Shown here: positions 1 through 8,784 of the stretch, in pieces
Numbering within the stretch: position 1 is the first letter of the stretch
Layout of the letters: every line of letters begins with the position of its first letter
DNA from: JBHJHK01 sp050330975
GTDB lineage: Bacteria; Pseudomonadota; Gammaproteobacteria; Competibacterales; Competibacteraceae
Direction: 5' to 3'
DNA length: 18,108 nucleotides
NCBI GenBank assembly: GCA_050330975.1
Contig: JBHJHK010000302.1
Span: 1 to 18,108, forward strand
Notes under the pieces: generated by a model
The model's database searches: none
What the model saw: only the letters and a program-made list of their open reading frames with translations
Told to the model about the DNA's origin: nothing
Program-made: the position numbers and the translations under genes

Positions 1-448
1 GGGACAGACCACCCCCTTGGACGATGGCGATGCCATCTACGCCTACGGCGGCGAAGTGGGCGGTGGGGGCGATGGGGTTTCCGGCCCCCTCCAAGACCCG
101 GCCGTGGCCGCAGCCGTCGCCCAGCTGGGTCGGGTGATCTACTTTGAATTCGACAGCGCCGAGGTGTCCCTGGAGGCCCAACCCCTCATCGAGCGCCACG
201 CCGCTTTGCTGCGGGACAACCCTCAAGTTCAGGTGGTGCTGGAGGGCCACGCCGACGAGCGGGGTACGAGGGAGTACAATATCGGCCTGGGCGAGCGGCG
301 CAGCCAGGCGGTGCGGCGGCTGTTGACCGCCTTTGGGGTGTCCCCCCAGCAGTTGGATTGGGTCAGCTACGGCGAAGAACGCCCCCTCACCTTTGGCCAA
401 GACGAACTGAGTTACAGCCGCAATCGACGGGTGGAAATTGTCTACTAA
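1..448 (+). CDS. pal: Peptidoglycan-associated lipoprotein Pal, 5' end outside window
   Basis: Pal is the outer-membrane lipoprotein of the Tol-Pal system; its periplasmic OmpA-like domain binds peptidoglycan and TolB and helps the outer membrane constrict at division. The frame is open from the window edge (codons from base 2), so the signal peptide and lipobox lie outside; the TTG at 17 is only an internal Leu codon. Visible is a Gly-rich linker followed by a complete OmpA-like domain: the VIYFEFDSAEV strand, the EGHADERGTREYNIGLGERR motif that contacts diaminopimelate in this family, and the usual ending SRNRRVEIVY before TAA. The next gene, cpoB, starts inside the last codons, as expected for a Tol-Pal operon (tolQRAB presumably upstream). 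Identification is very secure; only the true start is unseen. Confidence 0.95.
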   Translation, partial: GQTTPLDDGDAIYAYGGEVGGGGDGVSGPLQDPAVAAAVAQLGRVIYFEFDSAEVSLEAQPLIERHAALLRDNPQVQVVLEGHADERGTREYNIGLGERRSQAVRRLLTAFGVSPQQLDWVSYGEERPLTFGQDELSYSRNRRVEIVY

Positions 449-1340
449 TACCATCGTTAAGCCATGGCCCGCGGCAACGGCGTGGGTCTTGGGTTTGATC
501 CTCGTGGCTTCTGGACCCTTCGCTGGGGCCCAAAGCGAGTCCATCAACCGAACGCTGTTTGAATTGGTGACCCGCCTCGAGCGCCAAGAGAGCGAAATCC
601 GCCGTCTGCGGGGGGACATCGAGGTCTATCAGTATCGCCAACGGCAATTGGCGGCTCGTCTAGAGGCGTTGGAGCGGCAGCTCGCGGCCAGCAGTCCCGG
701 TGGGGGCGGGGATGGCGGCTTGGGGGCGCCATCGCGTCCCACCGCCGTTGCTCCACCCCGGGTATCCCCCACCCTGGAGACCGAGACCGAGACCGAGACC
801 GAGTTTGAATTTGAACCCCACGATGCTAGCTTCGAGGCGGATCCAGACGCCATTTTGGGGGAGGTAGGAGATGATTTTGACGCCGCTCCTTCCCCAACCC
901 CCGAGGCTGGCCGTGGGGAATCCGGGCCTAGGCCGCCGCGGCTGGCGTCATTGCCCCGGGATGACGCCCGGATCCAAGGGGACTTCGACGACGCCCTAGG
1001 TCAGTTGCGCCGCGGAGATCACCGGGGGGCCATCGCCGCCTTTGAGGACTTCCTCGCCAACTATCCCCAAAGCGACCTGGCGGCGGAGGCGCTGTTCTGG
1101 CTGGGCGAGGCCCATTACATCGACCGGGATTTCCCGCGGGCCGAGGGCATTTTTATCGACTTGGGCCGGCGCCATCCCACGAGCCAGCGGATTCCCGACA
1201 CCCTGCTGCGGTTGGGTTTTATCTACGAAGTGGAAGGCGACATGGCCCAGGCGCGGGCCGTCTACGACGAACTGCTGCGGCGTTATCCCCAAAGTCGCGC
1301 CGCCAATCAAGCGGCGCGGCGGCGCGGGCAACTCCCCTGA
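438..1340 (+). CDS. cpoB: Cell division coordinator CpoB (YbgF), Tol-Pal associated TPR protein
   Basis: CpoB is a periplasmic protein that links PBP1B activity to Tol-Pal driven outer-membrane constriction. The 300-residue product has a signal peptide (hydrophobic residues about 13-29, likely cleavage near AGA-QS), then a heptad-like coiled coil at about 39-82 (the trimerising N-terminal segment in E. coli), a long low-complexity linker rich in Pro, Gly, Asp and Glu (about 85-180), and a C-terminal tetratricopeptide domain (about 183-300) with three repeats containing the typical AIAAFEDFLANYP and ALFWLGEAHY pattern. The start is TTG at 438, overlapping the pal stop by 11 bases. It is the only start codon after the in-frame stop at 408-410 that leaves the whole signal peptide, so translation is probably coupled to pal. 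The linker is longer than in E. coli and holds a short hexanucleotide repeat. Confidence 0.92.
   Translation: MSTNTIVKPWPAATAWVLGLILVASGPFAGAQSESINRTLFELVTRLERQESEIRRLRGDIEVYQYRQRQLAARLEALERQLAASSPGGGGDGGLGAPSRPTAVAPPRVSPTLETETETETEFEFEPHDASFEADPDAILGEVGDDFDAAPSPTPEAGRGESGPRPPRLASLPRDDARIQGDFDDALGQLRRGDHRGAIAAFEDFLANYPQSDLAAEALFWLGEAHYIDRDFPRAEGIFIDLGRRHPTSQRIPDTLLRLGFIYEVEGDMAQARAVYDELLRRYPQSRAANQAARRRGQLP
777..803 (+). repeat. Hexanucleotide microsatellite GAGACC in the cpoB linker
   Basis: Four perfect GAGACC units plus a final GAG encode alternating Glu-Thr, followed by two Phe-Glu pairs. It lies in the unstructured linker between coiled coil and TPR domain, where changes in unit number would keep the frame and alter only linker length. 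Confidence 0.85.
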
Positions 1341-1364
1341 GGCGACTCCACGGCGACCAAAGCC

Positions 1365-1392
1365 TTGCAATTTACCGCTGATTCGCTATAGT
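1365..1392 (+). promoter_or_regulatory. Sigma70-type promoter of the tRNA gene
   Basis: TTGCAA (1365-1370) and TATAGT (1387-1392) match the -35 and -10 consensus closely and are separated by 16 bases. Transcription would begin near 1399, about 20 bases upstream of the mature tRNA at 1421. It lies in the 80-base gap after cpoB, so the tRNA can be transcribed independently of the Tol-Pal operon. Confidence 0.7.
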
Positions 1393-1420
1393 TACGCATT
1401 CCTTAGCCAGTCATCGATTT

Positions 1421-1495
1421 GGGTCGTTAGCTCAGTGGTAGAGCAGTCGGATTATAACCGATCGGTCGTAGGTTCGAATCCTACACGACCCACCA
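1421..1495 (+). tRNA. tRNA with UAU anticodon (tRNA-Ile) on a tRNA-Lys-like body, CCA encoded
   Basis: A full cloverleaf can be drawn. The acceptor GGGTCGT pairs perfectly with ACGACCC. The D stem is GCTC/GAGC, the anticodon stem GTCGG/CCGAT (one G-U pair), and the T arm GTAGG-TTCGAAT-CCTAC; the discriminator is A73 and CCA is encoded (1493-1495). The seven-base anticodon loop (1451-1457) is ATTATAA, so with U33 the anticodon is UAU, which reads AUA (isoleucine). The body is nearly that of E. coli tRNA-Lys, which occupies the same place after cpoB. The anticodon arm differs: it has C29-G41, A37, A38 and A73, which are identity elements of E. coli isoleucyl-tRNA synthetase, and U12-A23 is also present. 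A32 is unusual. The gene is sound; the amino acid is inferred from the anticodon. Confidence 0.88.
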
Positions 1496-1537
1496 TCTTC
1501 GTTTGATAACACCATCCCCAAGGACAAAAATCCAAGT

Positions 1538-2470
1538 TCAGTATTCTCCCTCGACGATGTAAAGGGGGCGCCCCTTGGATTCTAGGTAAATCCTCCCCAC
1601 GTATTCCCCCAAAATCCCCAATCCCACCAGCTGCAAGCCACAGAAGAACAACACCGAGGTCAACAACGAGGCGTAGCCGGGGACATCGATGCCCCACACC
1701 AAGGTGCGAAGGACGATAAAACTGCCGTAGCAAAACGCCAGGACGCACACCAACAGCCCAAAATAGAGCCAGATGCGCAATGGCGCGGTGCTAAAGCTAG
1801 TGATGCCCTCCAGGGCGTAGTTCCAAAGCTTCCAAGGACTGAACTTGCTCTTGCCTTGGTGGCGAGCCGCGCGGCGAAACTCCACCACGGCGGCCTCAAA
1901 TCCCACCCAAGCGAAGATACCCTTCATAAAGCGCTGGTTTTCTGGGAGCTTTTGGATCGCCTCCACCACCCGCCGGGTGATGAGGCGGCTGTCGCCGACG
2001 TTTTCGGGGATCGTGGTGCGGGCGATGGCGTTGTGGGTGCGGTAAAACCAGCGCGACGACCAACGCTTGAAAAAACTGTCGCTGGTGCGGTCGACGCGCT
2101 TGGCCAACACCACATCGAAGCCTTGGCGCCAGCGGGCGATAAAGGCGTCGATGAGGGTGGGGGGGTCTTGGAGGTCGGCGTCTAAAATGATGACGGCATC
2201 TCCCCGGGCGTGGTCAAGACCCGCCATCAAGGCGGCATCTTTGCCGAAGTTGCGGGAGAGGTTGATGATGCGCAAATGGGGATAGTGCTGCTTGGCCCCC
2301 AGCAACCGCGCCAAGGTGTGGTCTGTGCTGCCGTCGTTGACGCAAATGATTTCATAGGGCTCATTACAGTGGGCCAGCTGGCGGGTGACGACCTCCAAAA
2401 ACTCATCGACCCCCAGTTGTTCATTGAAGAGGGGACTGACGATGGATAGGGCAACGGGCTGTTCACTCAC
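1538..2470 (-). CDS. Polyprenyl-phosphate glycosyltransferase, GtrB/DPM1-like family 2
   Basis: This inner-membrane enzyme would transfer a sugar from a nucleotide donor to polyprenyl (undecaprenyl) phosphate, giving a lipid-linked sugar for later use on the periplasmic side, as in O-antigen or lipid A modification. The 310-residue product has a GT-A fold N-terminus with SIVSPLFNE (9-17), VNDGSTD (44-50) for donor binding, SRNFGKDAALMAGL (72-85) and DADLQDPP (97-104), the metal-binding DXD region. Two membrane helices follow from about residue 229 to near the end, the normal GtrB arrangement. I chose GTG at 2470: AAGGA lies 10 bases upstream and the family similarity begins at once. The same frame is open to 2611 but encodes non-family residues. 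The sugar cannot be predicted; no flippase (gtrA) or modifying transferase is adjacent. Confidence 0.88.
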   Translation of the reverse strand: MSEQPVALSIVSPLFNEQLGVDEFLEVVTRQLAHCNEPYEIICVNDGSTDHTLARLLGAKQHYPHLRIINLSRNFGKDAALMAGLDHARGDAVIILDADLQDPPTLIDAFIARWRQGFDVVLAKRVDRTSDSFFKRWSSRWFYRTHNAIARTTIPENVGDSRLITRRVVEAIQKLPENQRFMKGIFAWVGFEAAVVEFRRAARHQGKSKFSPWKLWNYALEGITSFSTAPLRIWLYFGLLVCVLAFCYGSFIVLRTLVWGIDVPGYASLLTSVLFFCGLQLVGLGILGEYVGRIYLESKGRPLYIVEGEY

Positions 2471-2604
2471 CGGGGAGGGTTCCTTTACTCGGGATCCGAA
2501 ACACTTATCGTGGAGTCGGATTGTCCCGAGGTCCAGGGGTGAAATCAACGCAGGGCCCCGTCGAGAGCCCGGGTGCAGGCCAGCCGGGTTGGTATGGCCC
2601 GCTG

Positions 2605-2659
2605 GGTGCACGGGGGCACCGCCGCCGGGCTATATACCCCGAGGGGATAACCCGGCGGC
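2605..2659 (-). terminator. Hairpins downstream of glpV, possible end of the glp transcript
   Basis: GCCGCCGGG (2621-2629) and CCCGGCGGC (2651-2659) form a perfect 9-base inverted repeat with a partly complementary interior (CCCC/GGGG), ten bases beyond the glpV stop. A second small hairpin (GGTGC/GCACC) lies just after it, near 2605-2620. No U-rich tract follows on the minus strand, so this is not a canonical intrinsic terminator. It may protect the 3' end of the glp messenger or act with Rho. Confidence 0.4.
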
Positions 2660-2668
2660 TGGCAGACC

Positions 2669-4393
<1,725 letters not shown>

Positions 4394-4427
4394 ACCGCTG
4401 TGAGCTCCTTTAGTGGTTGGGTAGAGG

Positions 4428-4450
4428 GCGGGGAAAGGGCATTTCCCCGC
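4428..4450 (-). promoter_or_regulatory. Perfect 9-bp hairpin between glpU and glpV
   Basis: GCGGGGAAA (4428-4436) is perfectly complementary to TTTCCCCGC (4442-4450) with a five-base loop. It sits between the glpU stop and the glpV ribosome-binding site. Intercistronic hairpins before binding-protein genes commonly stabilise the downstream messenger. On the minus strand the stem ends in AAA rather than a U tract, so termination is less likely. Confidence 0.5.
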
Positions 4451-4453
4451 GGG

Positions 4454-4465
4454 TAAAGCGCTTTA
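4454..4465. promoter_or_regulatory. Palindrome TAAAGCGCTTTA, LacI-family-like operator
   Basis: A perfect 12-base palindrome with central CG covers the glpU stop codon (TAA, minus strand) and lies 61 bases before glpV. LacI/GalR-family repressors typically bind palindromes of this kind. No such regulator is encoded in the window, so function is a guess; chance formation at the stop is possible. Confidence 0.3.
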
Positions 4466-4747
4466 ACCATAGCGCAATAGGATTAAAAGCCAGAGGATGG
4501 AAAGGCCTGTGGCCCACCACAGGGAGGCATCGGCGAGGCCGAGCCACGCCAGGTGGATGTAGGCGGCGCTCAAAAGGCCGATGAACAAGCGGTCGCCCCG
4601 GGTGGTGACGATGGGCAAAAATCCCCGACGCGCCACGGTGGGAGACAGCTTTTCCCAGATGATCATGGCGGTGAGCAGGGTGAAAATGACGCTGAAAAAA
4701 GTCGCCGTGGGCACCGTCCAGGCCATCCATTCGAGATCCATGGGCAT
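4463..4747 (-). CDS. glpU: Small integral membrane protein GlpU of the glycerol ABC transporter (DUF2160-type)
   Basis: The 94-residue product is mostly hydrophobic, with about three membrane spans: residues roughly 9-30, 54-70 and 75-92. It matches the small DUF2160 protein that lies between the permease and binding-protein genes in rhizobial glpSTPQUV operons. Its molecular role is not established; it may assist assembly or act as an accessory membrane subunit. The start ATG 4747 follows GAGGG by five bases. An in-frame ATG two codons later (4741) is possible but further from the ribosome site. It starts nine bases after the glpQ stop, consistent with co-translation in the operon. Confidence 0.88.
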   Translation of the reverse strand: MPMDLEWMAWTVPTATFFSVIFTLLTAMIIWEKLSPTVARRGFLPIVTTRGDRLFIGLLSAAYIHLAWLGLADASLWWATGLSILWLLILLRYG

Positions 4748-4756
4748 CGACCCTCG

Positions 4757-5554
4757 TCAAACGCGGCCCAGGGCAAAGCCCTTGGCGATGTAGTTGCGGA
4801 CGAAATACACCACCAAGGCTCCCGGGACGATGGTCAAAATCCCCGCCGCCGCCAAAAGCCCCCAGTCCAACCCCGAGGCGCTGATGGTGCGGGTCATGGT
4901 GGCGGCGATGGGCTTGGCGTCGACGGTGGTTAGGGTGCGGGCCAACAACAGCTCCACCCAGCTGAACATAAAGCAGAAAAAAGCCGTCACGCCGATGCCA
5001 GCTCGGATCAAAGGCACAAAGATGGTCACAAAGAAGCGGGGAAAGCTGTAGCCGTCCAAGTAGGCGGTCTCGTCGATTTCCCGGGGTACCCCGGACATAA
5101 AGCCCTCGAGGATCCACACCGCCAGGGGTACGTTGAACAGACAGTGGGCCAAGGCCACGGCGATGTGGGTATCGATGAGGCCAAAGGTGGAATAGAGCTG
5201 GAAAAACGGCAGCAAGAACACCGCCGGGGGGGCCATGCGGTTGGTCAACAGCCAAAAGAACAAATGGGTGTCGCCCATAAAGGTGTAGCGGGAAAAGGCA
5301 TAGGCCGCCGGCAAGGCCACGGTCAGGGAAATAACCGTGTTAAGGCTGACGTAAATCAATGAATTGATGTACCCCGAGTACCAGGTGGGGTCGGTGAAGA
5401 TCTTGATGTAGTTGGCCAGCGTCACCTCCAGGGGGATGACGGAGAAACCCCCCAAGATGGTCTCCGTGGTCTGGAGGGACATGGCGAACATCCAATAGAT
5501 GGGTAGGGCCAGGAATACAAAGTAGATCAGCAAGCCCACGTGGTGTTTCTTCAC
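4757..5554 (-). CDS. glpQ: Glycerol ABC transporter permease GlpQ
   Basis: This is the second inner-membrane permease of the glycerol importer, of the MalG/UgpE class. The 265-residue protein has about six membrane helices, starting with residues 6-24. The cytoplasmic coupling loop (EAA-like motif) reads SGVPREIDETAYLDGYSF followed by FFVTIFVPL and would contact an ATPase subunit. Start is GTG at 5554, overlapping the glpP stop in a GTGA arrangement that implies translational coupling. Length is typical. The gene symbol glpQ here is the rhizobial transporter name and not the E. coli periplasmic phosphodiesterase. Confidence 0.92.
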   Translation of the reverse strand: MKKHHVGLLIYFVFLALPIYWMFAMSLQTTETILGGFSVIPLEVTLANYIKIFTDPTWYSGYINSLIYVSLNTVISLTVALPAAYAFSRYTFMGDTHLFFWLLTNRMAPPAVFLLPFFQLYSTFGLIDTHIAVALAHCLFNVPLAVWILEGFMSGVPREIDETAYLDGYSFPRFFVTIFVPLIRAGIGVTAFFCFMFSWVELLLARTLTTVDAKPIAATMTRTISASGLDWGLLAAAGILTIVPGALVVYFVRNYIAKGFALGRV

Positions 5555-6423
5555 GACCGACCCTCCGGGCTGGCGTTGGTGAGGGCGGTGTAAAACAGCC
5601 AGCTAAACAGCAACACGATCAAAAAGTAAATCAATGAAAAAGCCGCTGCCGGCCCCAAGTCGAATTGGCCGATAGCCATTTTAGTGAGCTCTTGGCTCAA
5701 GAAAGTGGTGGCGTTGCCGGGTCCGCCCCCGGTGAGGACAAAGGGCTCGGCATAGATCAAAAAGCTATCCATAAATCGCAGCAACAAAGCGATGGTCAGT
5801 ACCCCCTTGAGCTTGGGGAGCTGGATATAGCGAAATACCGCCCAGCGGGAGGCACCGTCGATTTGGGCCGCCTGGTAAAAGGCGTTGGGGATGGCTCGCA
5901 GGCCGGCGTAGCACAGCAGCACCACCAGGGGTGTCCAGTGCCAAACGTCCATGACCAGCACCGTGAGCCAGGCGTCCAGGGCGTCGGCGGTGAAGTTGTA
6001 GTCGATGCCCAACTGGTTGATGGCCACCCCGGCGAGGCCGATGTCCGGGCGGGCGAAGATGATCCAGATGGTGCCGATGACATTCCAGGGGATGAGAAGG
6101 GGTAGGGATAGGGCGATCATGGACAAAGGCACCCCAATGCCCCGGGTGGGCAAGGCCAGGGCGATGGCGATGCCCAGGGGGATCTCGATGAGCAACACCA
6201 AAAAGGAAAACTGCAGCTGGCGGACTAGGGCCTCGTGGAGGTCCTCGTCGTGGAGTACTTGCTCAAACCACTCGGTGCCGATGAAAAAGCGCTGATTGGG
6301 GCCAAAGATGTCTTGGACCGAGTAATTCACCACCGTCATCAAGGGGATGATGGCGCTGAAGGCGACGACGACCAGCACCGGTATCACCAGGAAAAGCGCC
6401 CGCTCATTGTGGGTTTTTTGCAT
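5551..6423 (-). CDS. glpP: Glycerol ABC transporter permease GlpP
   Basis: This is the first inner-membrane permease of the glycerol importer, of the MalF/UgpA class, with six predicted membrane helices beginning at residues 9-32. The 290-residue product carries the coupling-loop motif around AGLRAIPNAFYQAAQIDGAS, followed by WAVFRYIQLPKL, where the ATPase docks; the LTGGGPGNATTFLSQE segment is typical of family permeases. ATG 6423 lies three bases after the glpT stop, and the gene ends overlapping the glpQ start, so glpT, glpP and glpQ are tightly packed and probably co-translated. Because glpT carries an internal stop, polar effects on glpP translation are possible in this genome. Confidence 0.92.
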   Translation of the reverse strand: MQKTHNERALFLVIPVLVVVAFSAIIPLMTVVNYSVQDIFGPNQRFFIGTEWFEQVLHDEDLHEALVRQLQFSFLVLLIEIPLGIAIALALPTRGIGVPLSMIALSLPLLIPWNVIGTIWIIFARPDIGLAGVAINQLGIDYNFTADALDAWLTVLVMDVWHWTPLVVLLCYAGLRAIPNAFYQAAQIDGASRWAVFRYIQLPKLKGVLTIALLLRFMDSFLIYAEPFVLTGGGPGNATTFLSQELTKMAIGQFDLGPAAAFSLIYFLIVLLFSWLFYTALTNASPEGRS

Positions 6424-6426
6424 GGC

Positions 6427-7515
6427 TCAGCCTCCCACCAACCGATCGTCGCAGTACAGTTGGGTCATTTCGGGGACGAAGTGGAGATAGTGCTGGTCGT
6501 CGCCGATGATTTGATCTTCGGGAACTTTGACCTTGAGGGTGTAGGGCCCCAAGGCGACGTCGACGATTTGAAAGTTGCCCAGGTCCTCTCGCCCCGTGAC
6601 CGCGACATCGACGGCCCCCGGGCTCAGTTGGCGACTCAAGCGCAGGAATTCTGGCCGCACGCCCAAGGTCAATTCGCCCCCCGTGGCTTTGGCCCGGGTG
6701 CCGGTGCCCGGCGGCAGAGGAATGCGCTGGTTGGCCACTACGGCGTTGTCCCCCTCCACGCCACAGGGCATAAAGTTCATCCCCGGACTGCCGATGAAAT
6801 GGCCGACGAAGGTGTGGGCGGGCTTTTCGAACAACTCTTGGGGGGTGCCGAGCTGGACCACTTCCCCCGCCGACATCACCACCACCTTGTCGGCGAAGGT
6901 ATGGGCTTCGTTTTGGTCGTGGGTGACTTAGACCAAGGTGAGCTTGAAGCGCTCGTGGATCTGTTTGAGCTTGCGGCGCAGATGCCACTTGAGCTGGGGG
7001 TCTATGACCGTCAGCGGCTCGTCGAACAAGATGGCCGCCACGTCGCTGCGCACCAAGCCCCTGCCCAAGGAGATGGTCTGTTTGGCGTCGGCGGTGAGGT
7101 TTTGGGCCCGGCGCTTGAGGACCGGGGTGAGATCGAGCATCTCGGCGATTTCCCCCACCCGCTCCTGCACGGCTGAGGGGCTAAAACCCCGGTTCTTGAG
7201 GGGAAAGGCCAGGTTGTCATACACCGTCATGGTGTCGTAGATCACCGGGAACTGGAACACCTGGGCGATATTGCGAGCCTTGGTAGGGAGTTCAGTCACA
7301 TCGACCCCATCGAACACCACTTGGCCCTGGCTCGGGTGCAAAAGCCCGGAGATGATGTTCAAAAGGGTCGATTTGCCACAGCCCGAGGGGCCCAGGAGGG
7401 CGTAGGCGCCGCCGTCTTCCCAGATGTGGTCCAGTCGGCGCAGGGCGTAGTCCTCGGGGCGCTGGGGATTGGGGGTGTAGGCGTGGGCGATATCTTGCAG
7501 TTCAATGCGAGCCAT
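6427..7515 (-). pseudogene. glpT: Glycerol ABC transporter ATPase GlpT interrupted by an in-frame UAA
   Basis: The intact frame would give a 361-residue ATPase of the glycerol importer, but codon 196 is TAA (6928-6930). Reading through, the frame continues without a shift (V-T-H-D-Q-N-E-A), so the stop replaces the tyrosine normally found in YVTHD, one base away from TAC or TAT. Upstream are Walker A GPSGCGKST (42-50), Q-loop Gln88, a non-canonical signature LTADAKQ (140-146) in place of LSGGQ, and Walker B AILFDE (161-166). Downstream are switch His199 and the C-terminal OB-like domain. Start ATG 7515 has GGGAGG six bases upstream and overlaps the glpS end by 14 bases. If the stop is real, the two fragments are 7515-6928 and a downstream piece ending at 6427. 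A sequencing error is the main alternative. Confidence 0.8.
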
Positions 7516-8710
7516 GGCCGCCCTCCCAGGTGGTAGACGCCCGGGTGCCCGGCCGCGGAGGTGCCGCCACCAAGCGGCCGTCGCCGTCAAAGGCAAACAG
7601 GTGGTGGGGGTCGAGGAACACCTGGAGGCCCTGGCCCAACCCCATGGGATGGACCCCCTCCTCTTGGACTACCCACGACCCCCCGTGGTGGCCCACGTGG
7701 ATAAAGGTCTCGGAGCCGTTGACCTCGGCCAGTTCGATGGTGGTAGCCAAGGGGACGGCGTCTGGTCCCACGGGGGTGATGGATAGGTGGTTGGCCCGTA
7801 TTCCAAAGCGGTAGGAGCCGGGGGCGCGGCCCTGGAGGTGGCCCTGGAGGGGGATGGACCACCCGCCCCCCAACTGGGCCTCCCCGTCGCTGACCTGCCC
7901 GTCCATGAGGTTGATGGGGGGGTCGCTAAAGACTTCCCCCACCCGCACCGAGTTGGGTCGGTGGTACACCGCCACCGTGGGGCCGCTCTGGAGCACCCGA
8001 CCCCGGTCCATCACCACCAAATGTCCCCCCAACAGCAAGGCTTCCAGGGGTTCGGTAGTGGCATAGACCACGATGGCCCGGCGGCGCTTAAACAGATCCC
8101 GCAGCTCAGTGCGCAGTTCTTCCCGCAACTTGTAGTCCAGATTCACCAACGGTTCGTCGAACAGCAATAACTGGGCGTCTTTGACCAAGGCCCGGGCCAT
8201 GGCGGTGCGTTGCTGCTGGCCCCCCGACAGCTCGGCGGGCAGGAGATTCAACAGGTGGTCGATGCGGACCAACTCCGCCACCTCTTGGACCCGGCGGTCG
8301 ATTTCGGTCCGGGGGACCCCTTGAATTTTCAACGGCGAGGCGATGTTTTGGTACACCGTCAAGGAGGGATAGTTGATGAACTGCTGGTAGACCATGGCGG
8401 TGTTGCGCTTTTGCACTGCCACCCCGCTCATGTCGCGGCCATTGAGGGTAATCCGGCCCCGGGTGGGCCGGTCGAGGCCGGCCATGAGGCGCATCAATGT
8501 GGTCTTGCCAGCCCCCGTGGAGCCGATGAGCACATTCAAACCCGCCGCCAAGCTCAAGTCGGTATCGTAGAGATGGGTACTGCCGCCCACCTCCACGGCT
8601 ACCCCCTCTAGCTGCAGTTGGGGGGGCGTCTCCTGGTCGGTCGATCCCGGGGCTTTGGGGGAGGCGACGGCCGTGGAAGTGGGGGGAGGCAAGGGGGTAT
8701 CCTTTGCCAT
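7502..8710 (-). CDS. glpS: Glycerol ABC transporter ATPase GlpS
   Basis: This cytoplasmic ATPase pairs with GlpT to power glycerol import. The 402-residue product has Walker A GSTGAGKTT (63-71), Q-loop Gln109, a canonical LSGGQQQR signature (161-168), Walker B LLLFDEP (181-187) and a C-terminal OB-like domain from about 260. The switch histidine of the usual YVTHD motif is replaced: the sequence reads YATTE, with Thr219 at the histidine position. The start ATG 8710 follows GGAGAAG with about ten bases spacing and gives a 33-residue Pro/Ser/Thr-rich extension before the family homology (LQLEGVAVEVGG). The frame stays open upstream into glpD, but that region is not family sequence. It overlaps the glpT start and lies 74 bases after glpD. 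Confidence 0.92.
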   Translation of the reverse strand: MAKDTPLPPPTSTAVASPKAPGSTDQETPPQLQLEGVAVEVGGSTHLYDTDLSLAAGLNVLIGSTGAGKTTLMRLMAGLDRPTRGRITLNGRDMSGVAVQKRNTAMVYQQFINYPSLTVYQNIASPLKIQGVPRTEIDRRVQEVAELVRIDHLLNLLPAELSGGQQQRTAMARALVKDAQLLLFDEPLVNLDYKLREELRTELRDLFKRRRAIVVYATTEPLEALLLGGHLVVMDRGRVLQSGPTVAVYHRPNSVRVGEVFSDPPINLMDGQVSDGEAQLGGGWSIPLQGHLQGRAPGSYRFGIRANHLSITPVGPDAVPLATTIELAEVNGSETFIHVGHHGGSWVVQEEGVHPMGLGQGLQVFLDPHHLFAFDGDGRLVAAPPRPGTRASTTWEGGHGSH

Positions 8711-8784
8711 GGCGCTGGGCTTCTCCTCTGGCGGTATTGGCGTGGGGTTGGCAAGGAGCCGCCGGGGGACGGCTTGGACGTCCA

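Noticed and set aside
6928..6930. UAA reassigned to tyrosine or another amino acid
   Set aside because: UAA ends pal, glpU and the propeller gene at the expected places in the same window.
6235..7176. A 313-codon plus-strand open frame opposite glpP and glpT
   Set aside because: It is antisense to conserved transporter genes and has no recognisable domain or ribosome site.
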